Source: an uncultured Oscillospiraceae bacterium (GTDB lineage: Bacteria; Bacillota; Clostridia; Oscillospirales; Oscillospiraceae). From it: 8,799 bases of DNA. The notes below the pieces were generated by a model that saw nothing but the letters and a program-made list of their open reading frames with translations, made no database searches and had not been told where the DNA came from. Position numbers and translations under genes: made by a program. The stretch covers positions 1 through 8,799 of the forward strand of contig CAKUNB010000063.1 in NCBI GenBank assembly GCA_934668285.1. Reading direction: 5' to 3'. This document shows positions 1-5,429 of the stretch, piece by piece. Numbering within the stretch: the stretch's first letter is position 1; each line of letters starts with the position of its first letter.

Positions 1-260
1 CGAACGCACGATGCGCCGTCTCATGCAGAATCTGACGCGCCTTTGGCGCTATAAAAAGCTTTTCAAGCTTTTTAACATGAGGGAGCTGTCACGCAGAACG
101 CGTGACTGAAGGAGTCCCCCGTCCCGCCGCAGCGGATTTTTTAATCCGTGCCGTCAGGCACACCACAATTCCGCATTCCGCATTCCGAATTCCTCATTAT
201 GCATTAAAATCGACACTGCTTGCACGCGGGGCGTCGAGGACGCCGCCCCCTACAAGCCAT
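1..260. repeat. Host-flank intergenic repeat cluster with serial hairpins
   Basis: No convincing gene is seen here. The segment is a string of perfect short inverted repeats: 37-49 (GCGCC, loop TTT), 53-73 (AAAAAGCTT, loop TTC), 88-106 (GTCACGC, loop AGAAC), 133-148 (CGGATT, loop TTTT), 149-160 (TGCC, loop GTCA) and 228-247 (GGGGCGTC arm with one bulge). A short tandem array of an ATTCCGC-like heptamer lies at about 168-193. From memory, similar hairpin-rich modules recur between genes in gut Clostridia, so I read this as a mosaic of non-autonomous repeats. That origin is inference; the hairpins themselves are directly visible. Confidence 0.5.
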
Positions 261-265
261 CGCTT

Positions 266-293
266 ACTCATGCCAACGGTATGGGTATTTTTT
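266..293 (+). terminator. Rho-independent terminator in host flank
   Basis: A 9-bp stem including two G-T pairs (266-274 with 278-286) has a 3-nt loop AAC and is followed by ATTTTTT. It would end rightward transcription from a gene left of the window and insulate the XRE regulator fragment downstream. Confidence 0.5.
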
Positions 294-316
294 CTACAAT
301 CCGTATGATTCTTCAC

Positions 317-345
317 TTTCCTTTTGCGGGCCGTCCTGATAAAAT
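317..345 (+). promoter_or_regulatory. Possible promoter of the truncated XRE regulator
   Basis: TGATAAAAT at 337-345 fits an extended -10 element (TGnTATAAT). The -35 region 17 nt upstream (TTTCCT, 317-322) is poor. It lies about 33 nt upstream of the regulator start codon, with GGGAGG between them. Confidence 0.3.
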
Positions 346-377
346 AGGGACATGAAACAACACGGGAGGGATGCGCA

Positions 378-512
378 ATGGAGATTCGGCTGGCAGAGCA
401 GATTCGGGCGCAGCGAAAGGCGCGCGGGCTGACGCAGGAGCAGCTTGCCGAGGTGCTGGGCGTTACGGTCGGCGCGGTGTACAAATGGGAGGCAGGGGAT
501 TCACTTAGTTAA
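378..512 (+). pseudogene. XRE-family HTH transcriptional regulator, 5' fragment disrupted by prophage
   Basis: The 44-codon frame starts at ATG 378 with GGGAGG (364-369) eight bases upstream. Residues 1-40 are a near-textbook Cro/C1-type helix-turn-helix: IRAQRKARGLTQEQLAEVLG covers helices 1 and 2, and VTVGAVYKWEAG covers the recognition helix and the conserved tryptophan. After WEAG (codons ending at 497), family members continue with the rest of the DNA-binding fold and usually a C-terminal domain. Here only DSLS and a stop follow, coinciding with a shift to AT-rich sequence. I infer that the prophage inserted into this gene and separated the 5' end from the remainder, which should lie beyond the other prophage end. 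The fragment is too short to be a functional regulator. A deletion instead of an insertion is possible. Confidence 0.7.
485..512. other. Inferred prophage/host junction (att side)
   Basis: The break in the XRE regulator falls after TGGGAGGCAGGG (486-497), with the sequence turning from GC-rich to AT-rich within a few bases. The attachment core should overlap this stretch and be repeated at the other prophage end, which is not in the window. The exact core cannot be set from one end. Confidence 0.5.
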
Positions 513-513
513 A

Positions 514-590
514 GATACCATTTGAAGCAACTCGCACTTTAGCTTACAAATTATTATATTGAGCTTATTATACCAGCACGAAATGGTGTC
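514..590. repeat. Spaced inverted repeat near the prophage end
   Basis: GATACCATTT (514-523) and AAATGGTGTC (581-590) are inverted copies matching at 9 of 10 positions, about 57 bp apart in AT-rich DNA just inside the presumed junction. Such arms can be integrase or excisionase binding sites in an attachment region. No direct evidence supports that use. Confidence 0.3.
567..575 (-). promoter_or_regulatory. Possible leftward promoter (extended -10)
   Basis: On the minus strand the sequence reads TGGTATAAT, an exact extended -10 consensus, with a second TATAAT 14 bases downstream. No good -35 is visible. Transcription would run leftward out of the prophage, antisense to the disrupted regulator. 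AT-rich DNA gives such matches by chance, so this is weak. Confidence 0.25.
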
Positions 591-619
591 ATAACCTGAG
601 TACAATAACAAATGCGTAA

Positions 620-649
620 AAAATAGGGTACAGAAATAAATCTGTACCC
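620..649 (-). terminator. Stem-loop terminator, left border of the small-peptide unit
   Basis: A perfect 9-bp stem (GGGTACAGA 626-634 with TCTGTACCC 641-649) has a 6-nt loop. On the minus strand it is followed by TATTTTTT, a good U-tract. The plus-strand tail (TTATTG) is poor. It may stop leftward transcripts from the late operon. Its stem is almost identical to that of the hairpin at 959-981. Confidence 0.6.
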
Positions 650-652
650 TTA

Positions 653-681
653 TTGAAAAGAAACCATCTCCATGATATATT
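653..681 (+). promoter_or_regulatory. Promoter of the 24-codon peptide unit
   Basis: TTGAAA (653-658) and TATATT (676-681) each match the vegetative sigma-factor hexamers at 5 of 6 positions, with the ideal 17-bp spacing and an extended TG at 673-674. It begins four bases after the left border hairpin. Transcription should start near 688, placing the structured leader and the peptide gene on one transcript of about 300 nt. Confidence 0.6.
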
Positions 682-688
682 TATATGC

Positions 689-825
689 GGATAGCCTGAG
701 CGCTTTCATAACAGAATCCTTCCACCTCCCGTATGGGAATAACGGTTCGTCTACCCGAACCCGTCTGTTACCTCAGACAGAGCGCCTTGTGCGCAGGGTA
801 GTAACTACGGAAGGAGGAAACTGCT
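689..825 (+). promoter_or_regulatory. Structured 5' leader, candidate cis-regulatory RNA
   Basis: Visible pairings are: GGAT 689-692 with ATCC 716-719; TCCC with GGGA around 731-734; a 6-bp stem GGTTCG/CGAACC (744-749/756-761); GTCTG/CAGAC (763-767/774-778); GCGC/GCGC (782-785/791-794); and GTAG/CTAC (798-801/805-808). Two longer-range complementarities are also present: CTACCC (751-756) with GGGTAG (796-801), which could form a pseudoknot, and CCGTA (729-733) with TACGG (806-810). The Shine-Dalgarno GGAAGGAGG (809-817) faces two upstream complements, CCTTCC (718-723, to GGAAGG) and CCTCC (725-729, to GGAGG). These could sequester the ribosome site in alternative folds. I match it to no known riboswitch class. 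No folding was computed. Confidence 0.45.
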
Positions 826-900
826 ATGGCGAAAGTCAAAGTAGAAGTGAAAGTAACGGTCAAAAAGACTGTGAAGCGTCGCGTCATCGTCCGTCGATGA
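826..900 (+). CDS. 24-residue highly basic Lys/Val-alternating peptide, unknown function
   Basis: ATG 826 lies eight bases after a strong AAGGAGG (811-817), and the frame closes with TGA at 898-900. The peptide begins MAKVKVEVKVTV and ends KRRVIVRR. It has five Arg and six Lys against one Glu, with Val at almost every second position. Strict alternation of basic and hydrophobic residues favours an amphipathic beta-strand, so membrane or nucleic-acid binding is possible. There is no signal peptide or transmembrane helix. It has its own promoter, leader and terminator and lies on the strand opposite the late operon, as accessory (moron) genes in prophages often do. I do not recognise it. It could be a toxin-like peptide, a leader peptide, or a reading frame incidental to a regulatory RNA. 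The ribosome site is the best argument for translation. Confidence 0.5.
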   Translation: MAKVKVEVKVTVKKTVKRRVIVRR

Positions 901-958
901 GCGGTGTAGCTCAGGCTATTCATATTAAATTATCTGAAAATGTATTTGATTATTTGTA

Positions 959-993
959 GGGTGCAGAACAAATCTGCACCCTTGTTTTGTTTC
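959..993 (+). terminator. Rho-independent terminator of the small-peptide unit
   Basis: A perfect 9-bp stem (GGGTGCAGA 959-967 with TCTGCACCC 973-981) has a 5-nt loop and is followed by TTGTTTTGTTT on the plus strand. It ends the unit that starts near 688. The region between the peptide stop (900) and this stem shows no other feature. Confidence 0.75.
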
Positions 994-1000
994 CTCGTTT

Positions 1001-1030
1001 GAAGAAACTTCACCAGAATGGCTCTGGGTG
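1001..1030 (-). terminator. Possible terminator of the late lysis operon
   Basis: On the minus strand, 17 nt after the stop of the last lysis-region gene, a 7-bp stem with one bulged base (1011-1017 with 1023-1030) is followed by AAGTTTCTTC. The U-tract is weak, so the stronger hairpin at 620-649 may be the real end of the operon. Confidence 0.3.
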
Positions 1031-1047
1031 ATCTTGCCGATCTAAAA

Positions 1048-1611
1048 TCACTTTCTGCTGTGCATCAGTTCAGCGATTCCGCTTGCATCATCCATCTCGA
1101 TAATGCCAAGCAAATTCATTTCTGGCTGCACAACACTGTGCATATAACCGTTGCCGTTCATATTCTCGTAATCTGCAAAACACTCCCAGAATGTTTCTGA
1201 CTCCATACGAGTCCACTCTTGACGCGGGTTATGCTCCTTACTCGTGTAATAACGATAATTCTGGAGCAGTCTGTCGCGTAGTTTATTACGCTCTCTACGC
1301 TGGGAGTTTTCTTCCATCTGCAATAAACGGCAGGTGTGTTCGTCCTGCGCCTTACGCAGCTCTTGGATTTCATTTTCCAGCTTTTCTTGAATCCTAATGC
1401 TTTGTTGACGATATTCGGGGTACTTACGCACAGCTTCAAGTGCCTCTTTCAGCTCTTTGTCCTTTTCTTTCTCGGCTTCATATTTCTTAATAAGATAATC
1501 TCTGATTTTCTTATAAGTCATGCCAAGGAAAACGGCTGCAAGAGCAACGGTAATCACATTAGAAACTGTAATATTCCCGAAAGTCTTTAGAAACTCTTCG
1601 AGTCCAGTCAT
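1048..1611 (-). CDS. Membrane-anchored coiled-coil phage protein, lysis region
   Basis: This 187-residue protein starts at ATG 1611 with GGAGGT five bases upstream. Residues 16-33 form one hydrophobic segment. Residues 36-117 are dominated by Lys, Glu, Gln and Arg and look like a long coiled coil. Residues 118-172 form a compact aromatic-rich domain (NYRYYTSKEHNPRQEWTRME and onward). The layout, N-terminal anchor followed by a charged coiled coil, is that of accessory holin or XhlA-like proteins. As the last gene of the lysis region, it may help membrane disruption or organise the holin. The conserved C-terminal part is unlike classic holins, so a different role is possible. I recognise no catalytic motif. 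Confidence 0.75.
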   Translation of the reverse strand: MTGLEEFLKTFGNITVSNVITVALAAVFLGMTYKKIRDYLIKKYEAEKEKDKELKEALEAVRKYPEYRQQSIRIQEKLENEIQELRKAQDEHTCRLLQMEENSQRRERNKLRDRLLQNYRYYTSKEHNPRQEWTRMESETFWECFADYENMNGNGYMHSVVQPEMNLLGIIEMDDASGIAELMHSRK

Positions 1612-1639
1612 AAAGTACCTCCAATCTGCTCAAACCTAA

Positions 1640-1954
1640 TTAAGCTTTTGGGGCATTTACGATCTTGCTCATATTGCACAGACTATCAATCAGATCACTA
1701 ATTGCATCCATGTCAATATCGTAGTCAATGGTATCAGCAGATGCCTTTACCATTGCAAGCACCCACTCCTTACGCTCAGCGCCGGTCTCAAACTTAGTCT
1801 CTGCGGTCTGCATAAGGTTCATTACCATATCCAACACCTTAGACCAGTTCTTTTCTCTGATTGCTTTCTGAACATATTTTACCAACTCAACTACAAGAGG
1901 AATTGCGGCAGCTAAACCGGCCAGAGCAGAAACAAGAATCTTTACCCATTCCAT
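1640..1954 (-). CDS. Putative phage holin (LLH-family-like)
   Basis: This 104-residue protein starts at ATG 1954 with AGGAGG eight bases upstream. Residues 4-24 form a single hydrophobic helix (VKILVSALAGLAAAIPLVVE). An amphipathic charged region follows, with a C-terminal helical domain (about 60-98). Length, a single N-terminal membrane helix and position after the endolysin resemble LLH-type phage holins. A holin would open the membrane to release endolysin at lysis time. It is separated from the upstream gene by a strong terminator, so its expression may depend on readthrough. The family assignment is by appearance and gene order, not by a search. Confidence 0.6.
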   Translation of the reverse strand: MEWVKILVSALAGLAAAIPLVVELVKYVQKAIREKNWSKVLDMVMNLMQTAETKFETGAERKEWVLAMVKASADTIDYDIDMDAISDLIDSLCNMSKIVNAPKA

Positions 1955-1971
1955 ATTGCGTATCCTCCTAA

Positions 1972-2011
1972 CAAATAAAAAAAATAACAGTAGCCGGCAG
2001 ACTACTGTTAT
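1972..2011 (-). terminator. Strong internal terminator within the lysis region
   Basis: A perfect 10-bp stem (ATAACAGTAG 1984-1993 with its complement 2002-2011) encloses an 8-nt loop. On the minus strand it is followed directly by a run of eight T (1984-1977) and then ATTTG. It lies 9 bp after the stop of the 119-residue membrane protein and upstream of the holin gene. Only about 20 bp separate its T-run from the holin start, leaving no room for a promoter. Confidence 0.85.
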
Positions 2012-2020
2012 CTTCTCAAA

Positions 2021-2380
2021 TTAAATCGCTGGACTTTCCCAGCTCGATCCGTCATCATTTACTGCGTCGGACATTGCCATTGCAAATTTGATGCCGTCTC
2101 CATTTCCACCAACATTTTCAGCTTCGCTTTTATGAACGATTTTACTTAGCACAATGCTACAAGCTGTACCAATCGGCGTAAAAACCACCGTCCAGCACAT
2201 CAAAGCGCCAGTATATCCGGTTCTAATGCTTTCGTTGGCAAGATAAAAGCCGCCAGCCAAGCCAGCAGCCAAAAACAAAAGTATGTAAATTGCAAGCCGA
2301 TTGCTAAAGCCAAGCGAAACAAGATGATGGATAAGACCTTTCTTTTTCTTGCGACGCTTCACTTTACGCTTAACAGCCAT
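2021..2380 (-). CDS. Small basic two-helix membrane protein, holin-like
   Basis: This is a 119-residue protein. The first 15 residues are extremely basic (KRKVKRRKKKK at 4-14). Two hydrophobic segments follow at about 30-48 and 57-80, then a polar acidic tail. Its start codon overlaps the endolysin stop by one base (TAATG) and no good ribosome site is visible, so translation is probably coupled to the endolysin. Two membrane helices and position next to endolysin fit a class II-type holin or antiholin, although in many holins the basic residues are at the other end. The basic N-terminus could instead bind nucleic acid or acidic lipid. Function is inferred from location only. Confidence 0.65.
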   Translation of the reverse strand: MAVKRKVKRRKKKKGLIHHLVSLGFSNRLAIYILLFLAAGLAGGFYLANESIRTGYTGALMCWTVVFTPIGTACSIVLSKIVHKSEAENVGGNGDGIKFAMAMSDAVNDDGSSWESPAI

Positions 2381-3720
2381 TACGCTTTACCCATCAATTT
2401 TGCAAAACGATAGAATAGCGCTGCGGCCTGCTCCCTCGTAAGCTGATCCGCCCAAGCATAATTCGGTTCTCCATTTGCATTGTTTCCAGTACCGCCAATG
2501 AGACCGTTTGCGATTGCCCACTCACGAGCATCCTTACTCCAAGTACCGCAATCGTTGTCCTGAAGCTCTGCACGATACTCTTTCATCAACTCTTTGAATC
2601 TATCCAAAGTCATATCTTCATCCTCCTGTTCTGCACTTTCACCAACAAGCGACCAATCTGGTCTGCCGTACCCACAAATATATGTAGCGGTAAGATTATA
2701 GGATTTGGCTCTTACGCATCCGCCATTAGGAACAACACCAGAAGCGCTTGATGTATTTCCCTCAATCGTATAGACTTTGCCATTTCCAACAGCAATAACA
2801 AGTCCGGTGTGATAAGATGTTGCTCCACCATCGTTAGTGAAGAAAATCTGATCGCCGGCCTGAGGATTACTTTTATGGAACTGCCCCTTTTGCTTATAAT
2901 ACTGAACAGAATAGGTGCATCCAGCTCCAGCACCGCCATATGGCTGACACAGCAGCTTCATAGCAAGATCTACGCCAAATGTCTTGATAAAACACCAGTC
3001 AACAAAAACATCACACCAAGCATAGCCGTTCTTTTTGCCATTGTAAATGTTCCCGATGTTATCCAAATCACGGGCGTACTTTGTCCAGTTGTTGCTACCG
3101 GCATTTGCAGTTTTACTATCAAGCTGGGCATTCGTTGCCTTTTCCAAATAGCCCTCTTCTGCCTTTGCCGTCGCAATAAGTCTTTCAATCGCAGTCAAAC
3201 TACCAACTCCTTCCTTTGTCGTACTCTGCGCAAACTTGTCATAATAAGCTTGTCCATAGCTTGCACGTTTGTTTTGAACGGCTTCGCTTTGGTTAGCAGG
3301 TCGTTCATACTGTAATAGCACAGCGTTAGATGCTTCAAAAACGGACGTCGCAGACTGCAGCGTTTTCCACACAGTAGGATATCCGGAAAGCTCCTTGCAG
3401 AGAAATTCAAGCTGCATGTCCAAATCACCGATTGATTTTCCGACGCTTCGTGCGTAATTCAATAGGTTTTGCTTTCGACTCCAATATGTCCATTGGGCAA
3501 GCCCATAACCGGCAGCATCCTTGACAAAGTTTGTATAGCTGCCATTATCAACGGCTTGCGTATAGCTTTGATCTGTAAAATTAAGCTTCTTCTCATATGA
3601 GTTTTGAAGATTGATAGGGCTTAATCCAGACTCGGCGTATAGATTTCCCATCAGCCCAGATACACCAAAATCAGTAAAACCTTTTGACTTTAAGAATTTC
3701 CAGATTTTTTCTTCATTCAT
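2380..3720 (-). CDS. Two-domain phage endolysin: lysozyme-like + CHAP, with SLH-like C-terminus
   Basis: This 446-residue protein starts at ATG 3720 with GGTGAT just upstream. Residues 1-165 resemble the phage tail-type lysozyme family, with candidate catalytic Glu30 (NLYAESGL) and a GYGLAQWT motif at 71-78. Residues 175-357 form a CHAP-type cysteine peptidase or amidase domain with Cys236 (YAWCDVFVDW), His304 (SYHTGLV) and the downstream EGN at 320-322. After an acidic linker (361-369), residues 371-446 resemble one S-layer-homology repeat (WSKDAREWAIANGLI, then LTREQAAALFYRFAKLM), a likely cell-wall-binding module. It should cleave both glycan and peptide bonds of peptidoglycan. No signal peptide is seen, so release would depend on a holin. 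Confidence 0.9.
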   Translation of the reverse strand: MNEEKIWKFLKSKGFTDFGVSGLMGNLYAESGLSPINLQNSYEKKLNFTDQSYTQAVDNGSYTNFVKDAAGYGLAQWTYWSRKQNLLNYARSVGKSIGDLDMQLEFLCKELSGYPTVWKTLQSATSVFEASNAVLLQYERPANQSEAVQNKRASYGQAYYDKFAQSTTKEGVGSLTAIERLIATAKAEEGYLEKATNAQLDSKTANAGSNNWTKYARDLDNIGNIYNGKKNGYAWCDVFVDWCFIKTFGVDLAMKLLCQPYGGAGAGCTYSVQYYKQKGQFHKSNPQAGDQIFFTNDGGATSYHTGLVIAVGNGKVYTIEGNTSSASGVVPNGGCVRAKSYNLTATYICGYGRPDWSLVGESAEQEDEDMTLDRFKELMKEYRAELQDNDCGTWSKDAREWAIANGLIGGTGNNANGEPNYAWADQLTREQAAALFYRFAKLMGKA

Positions 3721-3734
3721 TTATATCACCGCCC

Positions 3735-4160
3735 TTAAACCAGCATATAATGCGGCTTCTCTTCTCCGAAAAACCAATATCGAAAATAATCGTCAAGTAT
3801 AATAGCCACGACAGACAACCCAACCCAAGCAAAGAAAAACGGCAAGCAAATTTGCCCCATCAAATTAAGCGGTAGATTTGAATAGTCCCACACATTTAAT
3901 CCAAGCCAAACATTCACAATTAAGCCTGTAATAAATTCAAGAGTGGTTACAAGTACACCGCCAATTAAAGCCTGCCATACAATACCAAGTTCCCACGGAA
4001 ACAGTTCGTTGATTAAACCGATAGAAACAAAACACATACCGCCAAGAATAAACATGGAAATATGACTATGACCGCGCCAAAGTAGTTCGATCAAAACATA
4101 GGCAGCACCGCCAATAACAAACAGTGCTGCCAGTTTGAAAAATGTCTTCAGATTACGCAT
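3735..4160 (-). CDS. CmpB-like polytopic membrane protein of phage lysis region
   Basis: This 141-residue protein has four predicted membrane segments (about 6-27, 35-52, 58-83 and 104-122). Conserved-looking motifs include YVLIELLWRGHSHISMFILG (21-40), NELFPWELGI, LEFITGLIVNVWLGLNVWDY and the following PLNLMGQIC. This pattern fits the putative ABC-transporter CmpB family (PF06541), also found in phages next to lysis genes. No ATPase partner is present here, so an ABC-transport role is doubtful; a holin-like or host-envelope role is a guess. It overlaps the upstream gene by 8 bp, suggesting coupled translation, and lies 14 bp before the endolysin. Confidence 0.75.
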   Translation of the reverse strand: MRNLKTFFKLAALFVIGGAAYVLIELLWRGHSHISMFILGGMCFVSIGLINELFPWELGIVWQALIGGVLVTTLEFITGLIVNVWLGLNVWDYSNLPLNLMGQICLPFFFAWVGLSVVAIILDDYFRYWFFGEEKPHYMLV

Positions 4161-4752
4161 TTGCCGCGCTGCTCAGACGAGCAATAATTGCTTGCATTTG
4201 TTCATTTGCAACGGCAAGCTTCTCATTCATTTCGGTATTATACGGATCTGGCAAAGTCATTCCATATACAATTGATGTGACCGCTTCAACACTATCCAGA
4301 GATTGTACATAGGCTTTCAACTCATTGTGATATGTTGTCTGTGTTGTAATAAGCGTTTGCGCAGCAATATAAATCGTTGCAATTTCCGATGCTGTATAGA
4401 TACGACAAACGCCGCCGTCAGCCTGATACGGGAATTCAGTTCCGCCAAGTTCAACAACACGGAACAGGTTTGCGATATTTGCCTGATCCTCCGTACTCAG
4501 ATTAAAATGAACTGTTTCGCCATTGAGAGTAAGATCAACGCCGTTTACAATAGTTTCGTTGCAAGCAATCGAAATCTCCTTCAGCTTTGCCGCACGGACA
4601 ATTGGTAAAGTGTCTTCGCCGCCGATGATCTCAACAGCATCGTCAAGTGTGATCCAGCCGTTCGCAACTGCTTTAAGTAAGCCATTCGCGCTAATGCACG
4701 GCGTAATGCCAGCCTGCCCATTCTGGTATAATTCTCTAAGCTTCTCTTTCAT
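4153..4752 (-). CDS. Tail-region protein with XkdX-like N-terminus and DUF4376-like domain
   Basis: This 199-residue protein starts at ATG 4752 with GGAGGG six bases upstream, inside the end of the preceding gene. Residues 1-44 (LYQNGQAG, then ISANGLLKAVANGWITLDDA) resemble the short XkdX-type phage proteins. Residues 52-165 follow the DUF4376 pattern: AAKLKEISIAC, a GVDLTLNGETVHFNL beta-hairpin, an acidic QANIANL helix, CRIYTASEI, and helices around YHNELKAYVQSL. These proteins are typically encoded just after tail-fibre genes. A role in tail-fibre assembly or attachment is plausible but unproven. It lies between the DGR genes and the lysis genes. Confidence 0.75.
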   Translation of the reverse strand: MKEKLRELYQNGQAGITPCISANGLLKAVANGWITLDDAVEIIGGEDTLPIVRAAKLKEISIACNETIVNGVDLTLNGETVHFNLSTEDQANIANLFRVVELGGTEFPYQADGGVCRIYTASEIATIYIAAQTLITTQTTYHNELKAYVQSLDSVEAVTSIVYGMTLPDPYNTEMNEKLAVANEQMQAIIARLSSAANA

Positions 4753-4754
4753 TG

Positions 4755-5027
4755 TTATCCCTCCAAAATCGTTTGAATCATTTCATTGATTGCGGACTGT
4801 TGATGGGATACAGCAGTTCCGCCGTCAATCTCTGATACAATAACGGTTTCTGCATTCTGGATTTCATCATGACCAATCAAACCATAGGTTGTTCCATCAA
4901 ACACAACGCCAGTTGCATTCTCTTTCTTGGCAATGGCAAAATCGCCGCTGCTACCAATCTTCACATATGTAACAGTCTCGACCATACCAAGTTCTTTTCC
5001 ATCTGAAACTTTAACAATACGATACAT
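4755..5027 (-). CDS. Small phage tail-region protein, unknown function
   Basis: This 90-residue protein has an ATG directly after the TAA of the preceding gene and an AGGAGGG site within that gene's end. The sequence suggests mostly beta structure (MYRIVKVSDGKELGMVE, YVKIGSSGDFAIAK, GVVFDGTTYGLIG, AETVIVSEIDGG), with a short C-terminal helix. There is no signal peptide, membrane helix or catalytic motif. Similar short proteins occur near tail-fibre genes in phages of Clostridia, from memory. Function is unknown. Confidence 0.75.
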   Translation of the reverse strand: MYRIVKVSDGKELGMVETVTYVKIGSSGDFAIAKKENATGVVFDGTTYGLIGHDEIQNAETVIVSEIDGGTAVSHQQSAINEMIQTILEG

Positions 5028-5429
5028 TTATTTGCCCTCCTTTACTCCAATCAGATTTGCAATATACCGTAGTACATCAATATCGGCATTATAAAAATCA
5101 TGATTCCAAAGCCATGTATCGTCGCACTCTTGGCGACGGTATCTTTGACAAATAGAATCGTTTGCTACCTTTTCACAACGCTCATCGTGCTTTGTATCTT
5201 TTTTCTCAAGCGCCGTCTGGATACTGCTTGTGAGTTTACCTCTGAGCATTCCATTACCATCGTCATTTCTGGCAAAAAACTGGTGTGCATTTCTGGAAAA
5301 TACACTGCAAATTTGCTTGCCATTGTAATAAATAACATTACCGACAGACTCGCATTCGCTCATAGCTGGAATATTCACACTATCGCAAACAGAAGTGTGC
5401 CTAAATCTTCTATGTACAATGTACTGCAT
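5028..5429 (-). CDS. Conserved-looking phage protein translationally coupled to the DGR reverse transcriptase
   Basis: This 133-residue protein begins with MQYIVHRRFRHTSVC. Its start lies inside the last codons of the reverse transcriptase gene (20-bp overlap), with GGAGAG eight bases upstream. Cysteines are at 15, 26, 41, 85, 94 and 102. The NAHQFFARNDDGNGMLRGKL segment (47-65) and the aromatic-acidic DDTWLWNHDFYNA segment (103-115) look like conserved surfaces. I recall relatives in prophages of Clostridia but no assigned function. The overlap places it in the same operon as the reverse transcriptase. It may be a DGR accessory factor or merely the next tail-region gene. Confidence 0.75.
   Translation of the reverse strand: MQYIVHRRFRHTSVCDSVNIPAMSECESVGNVIYYNGKQICSVFSRNAHQFFARNDDGNGMLRGKLTSSIQTALEKKDTKHDERCEKVANDSICQRYRRQECDDTWLWNHDFYNADIDVLRYIANLIGVKEGK

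Noticed and set aside
102..308. 68-codon plus-strand frame in the host flank
   Set aside because: It runs through hairpins and short repeats and into the terminator, with Ser/Pro/Arg-rich translation typical of non-coding DNA.
197..484. 95-codon minus-strand frame opposite the XRE fragment
   Set aside because: It is antisense to a recognisable helix-turn-helix gene and has no ribosome site or family resemblance.
901..925. tRNA-like GTAGCTCAGG segment
   Set aside because: Only the D-arm-like string is present; no acceptor, anticodon or T-arm can be formed.
672..959. 95-codon plus-strand frame across the structured leader and peptide region
   Set aside because: It starts inside the promoter -10 region, has no ribosome site and a non-protein-like composition. 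The 24-codon frame at 826 has the clear ribosome site in another frame.
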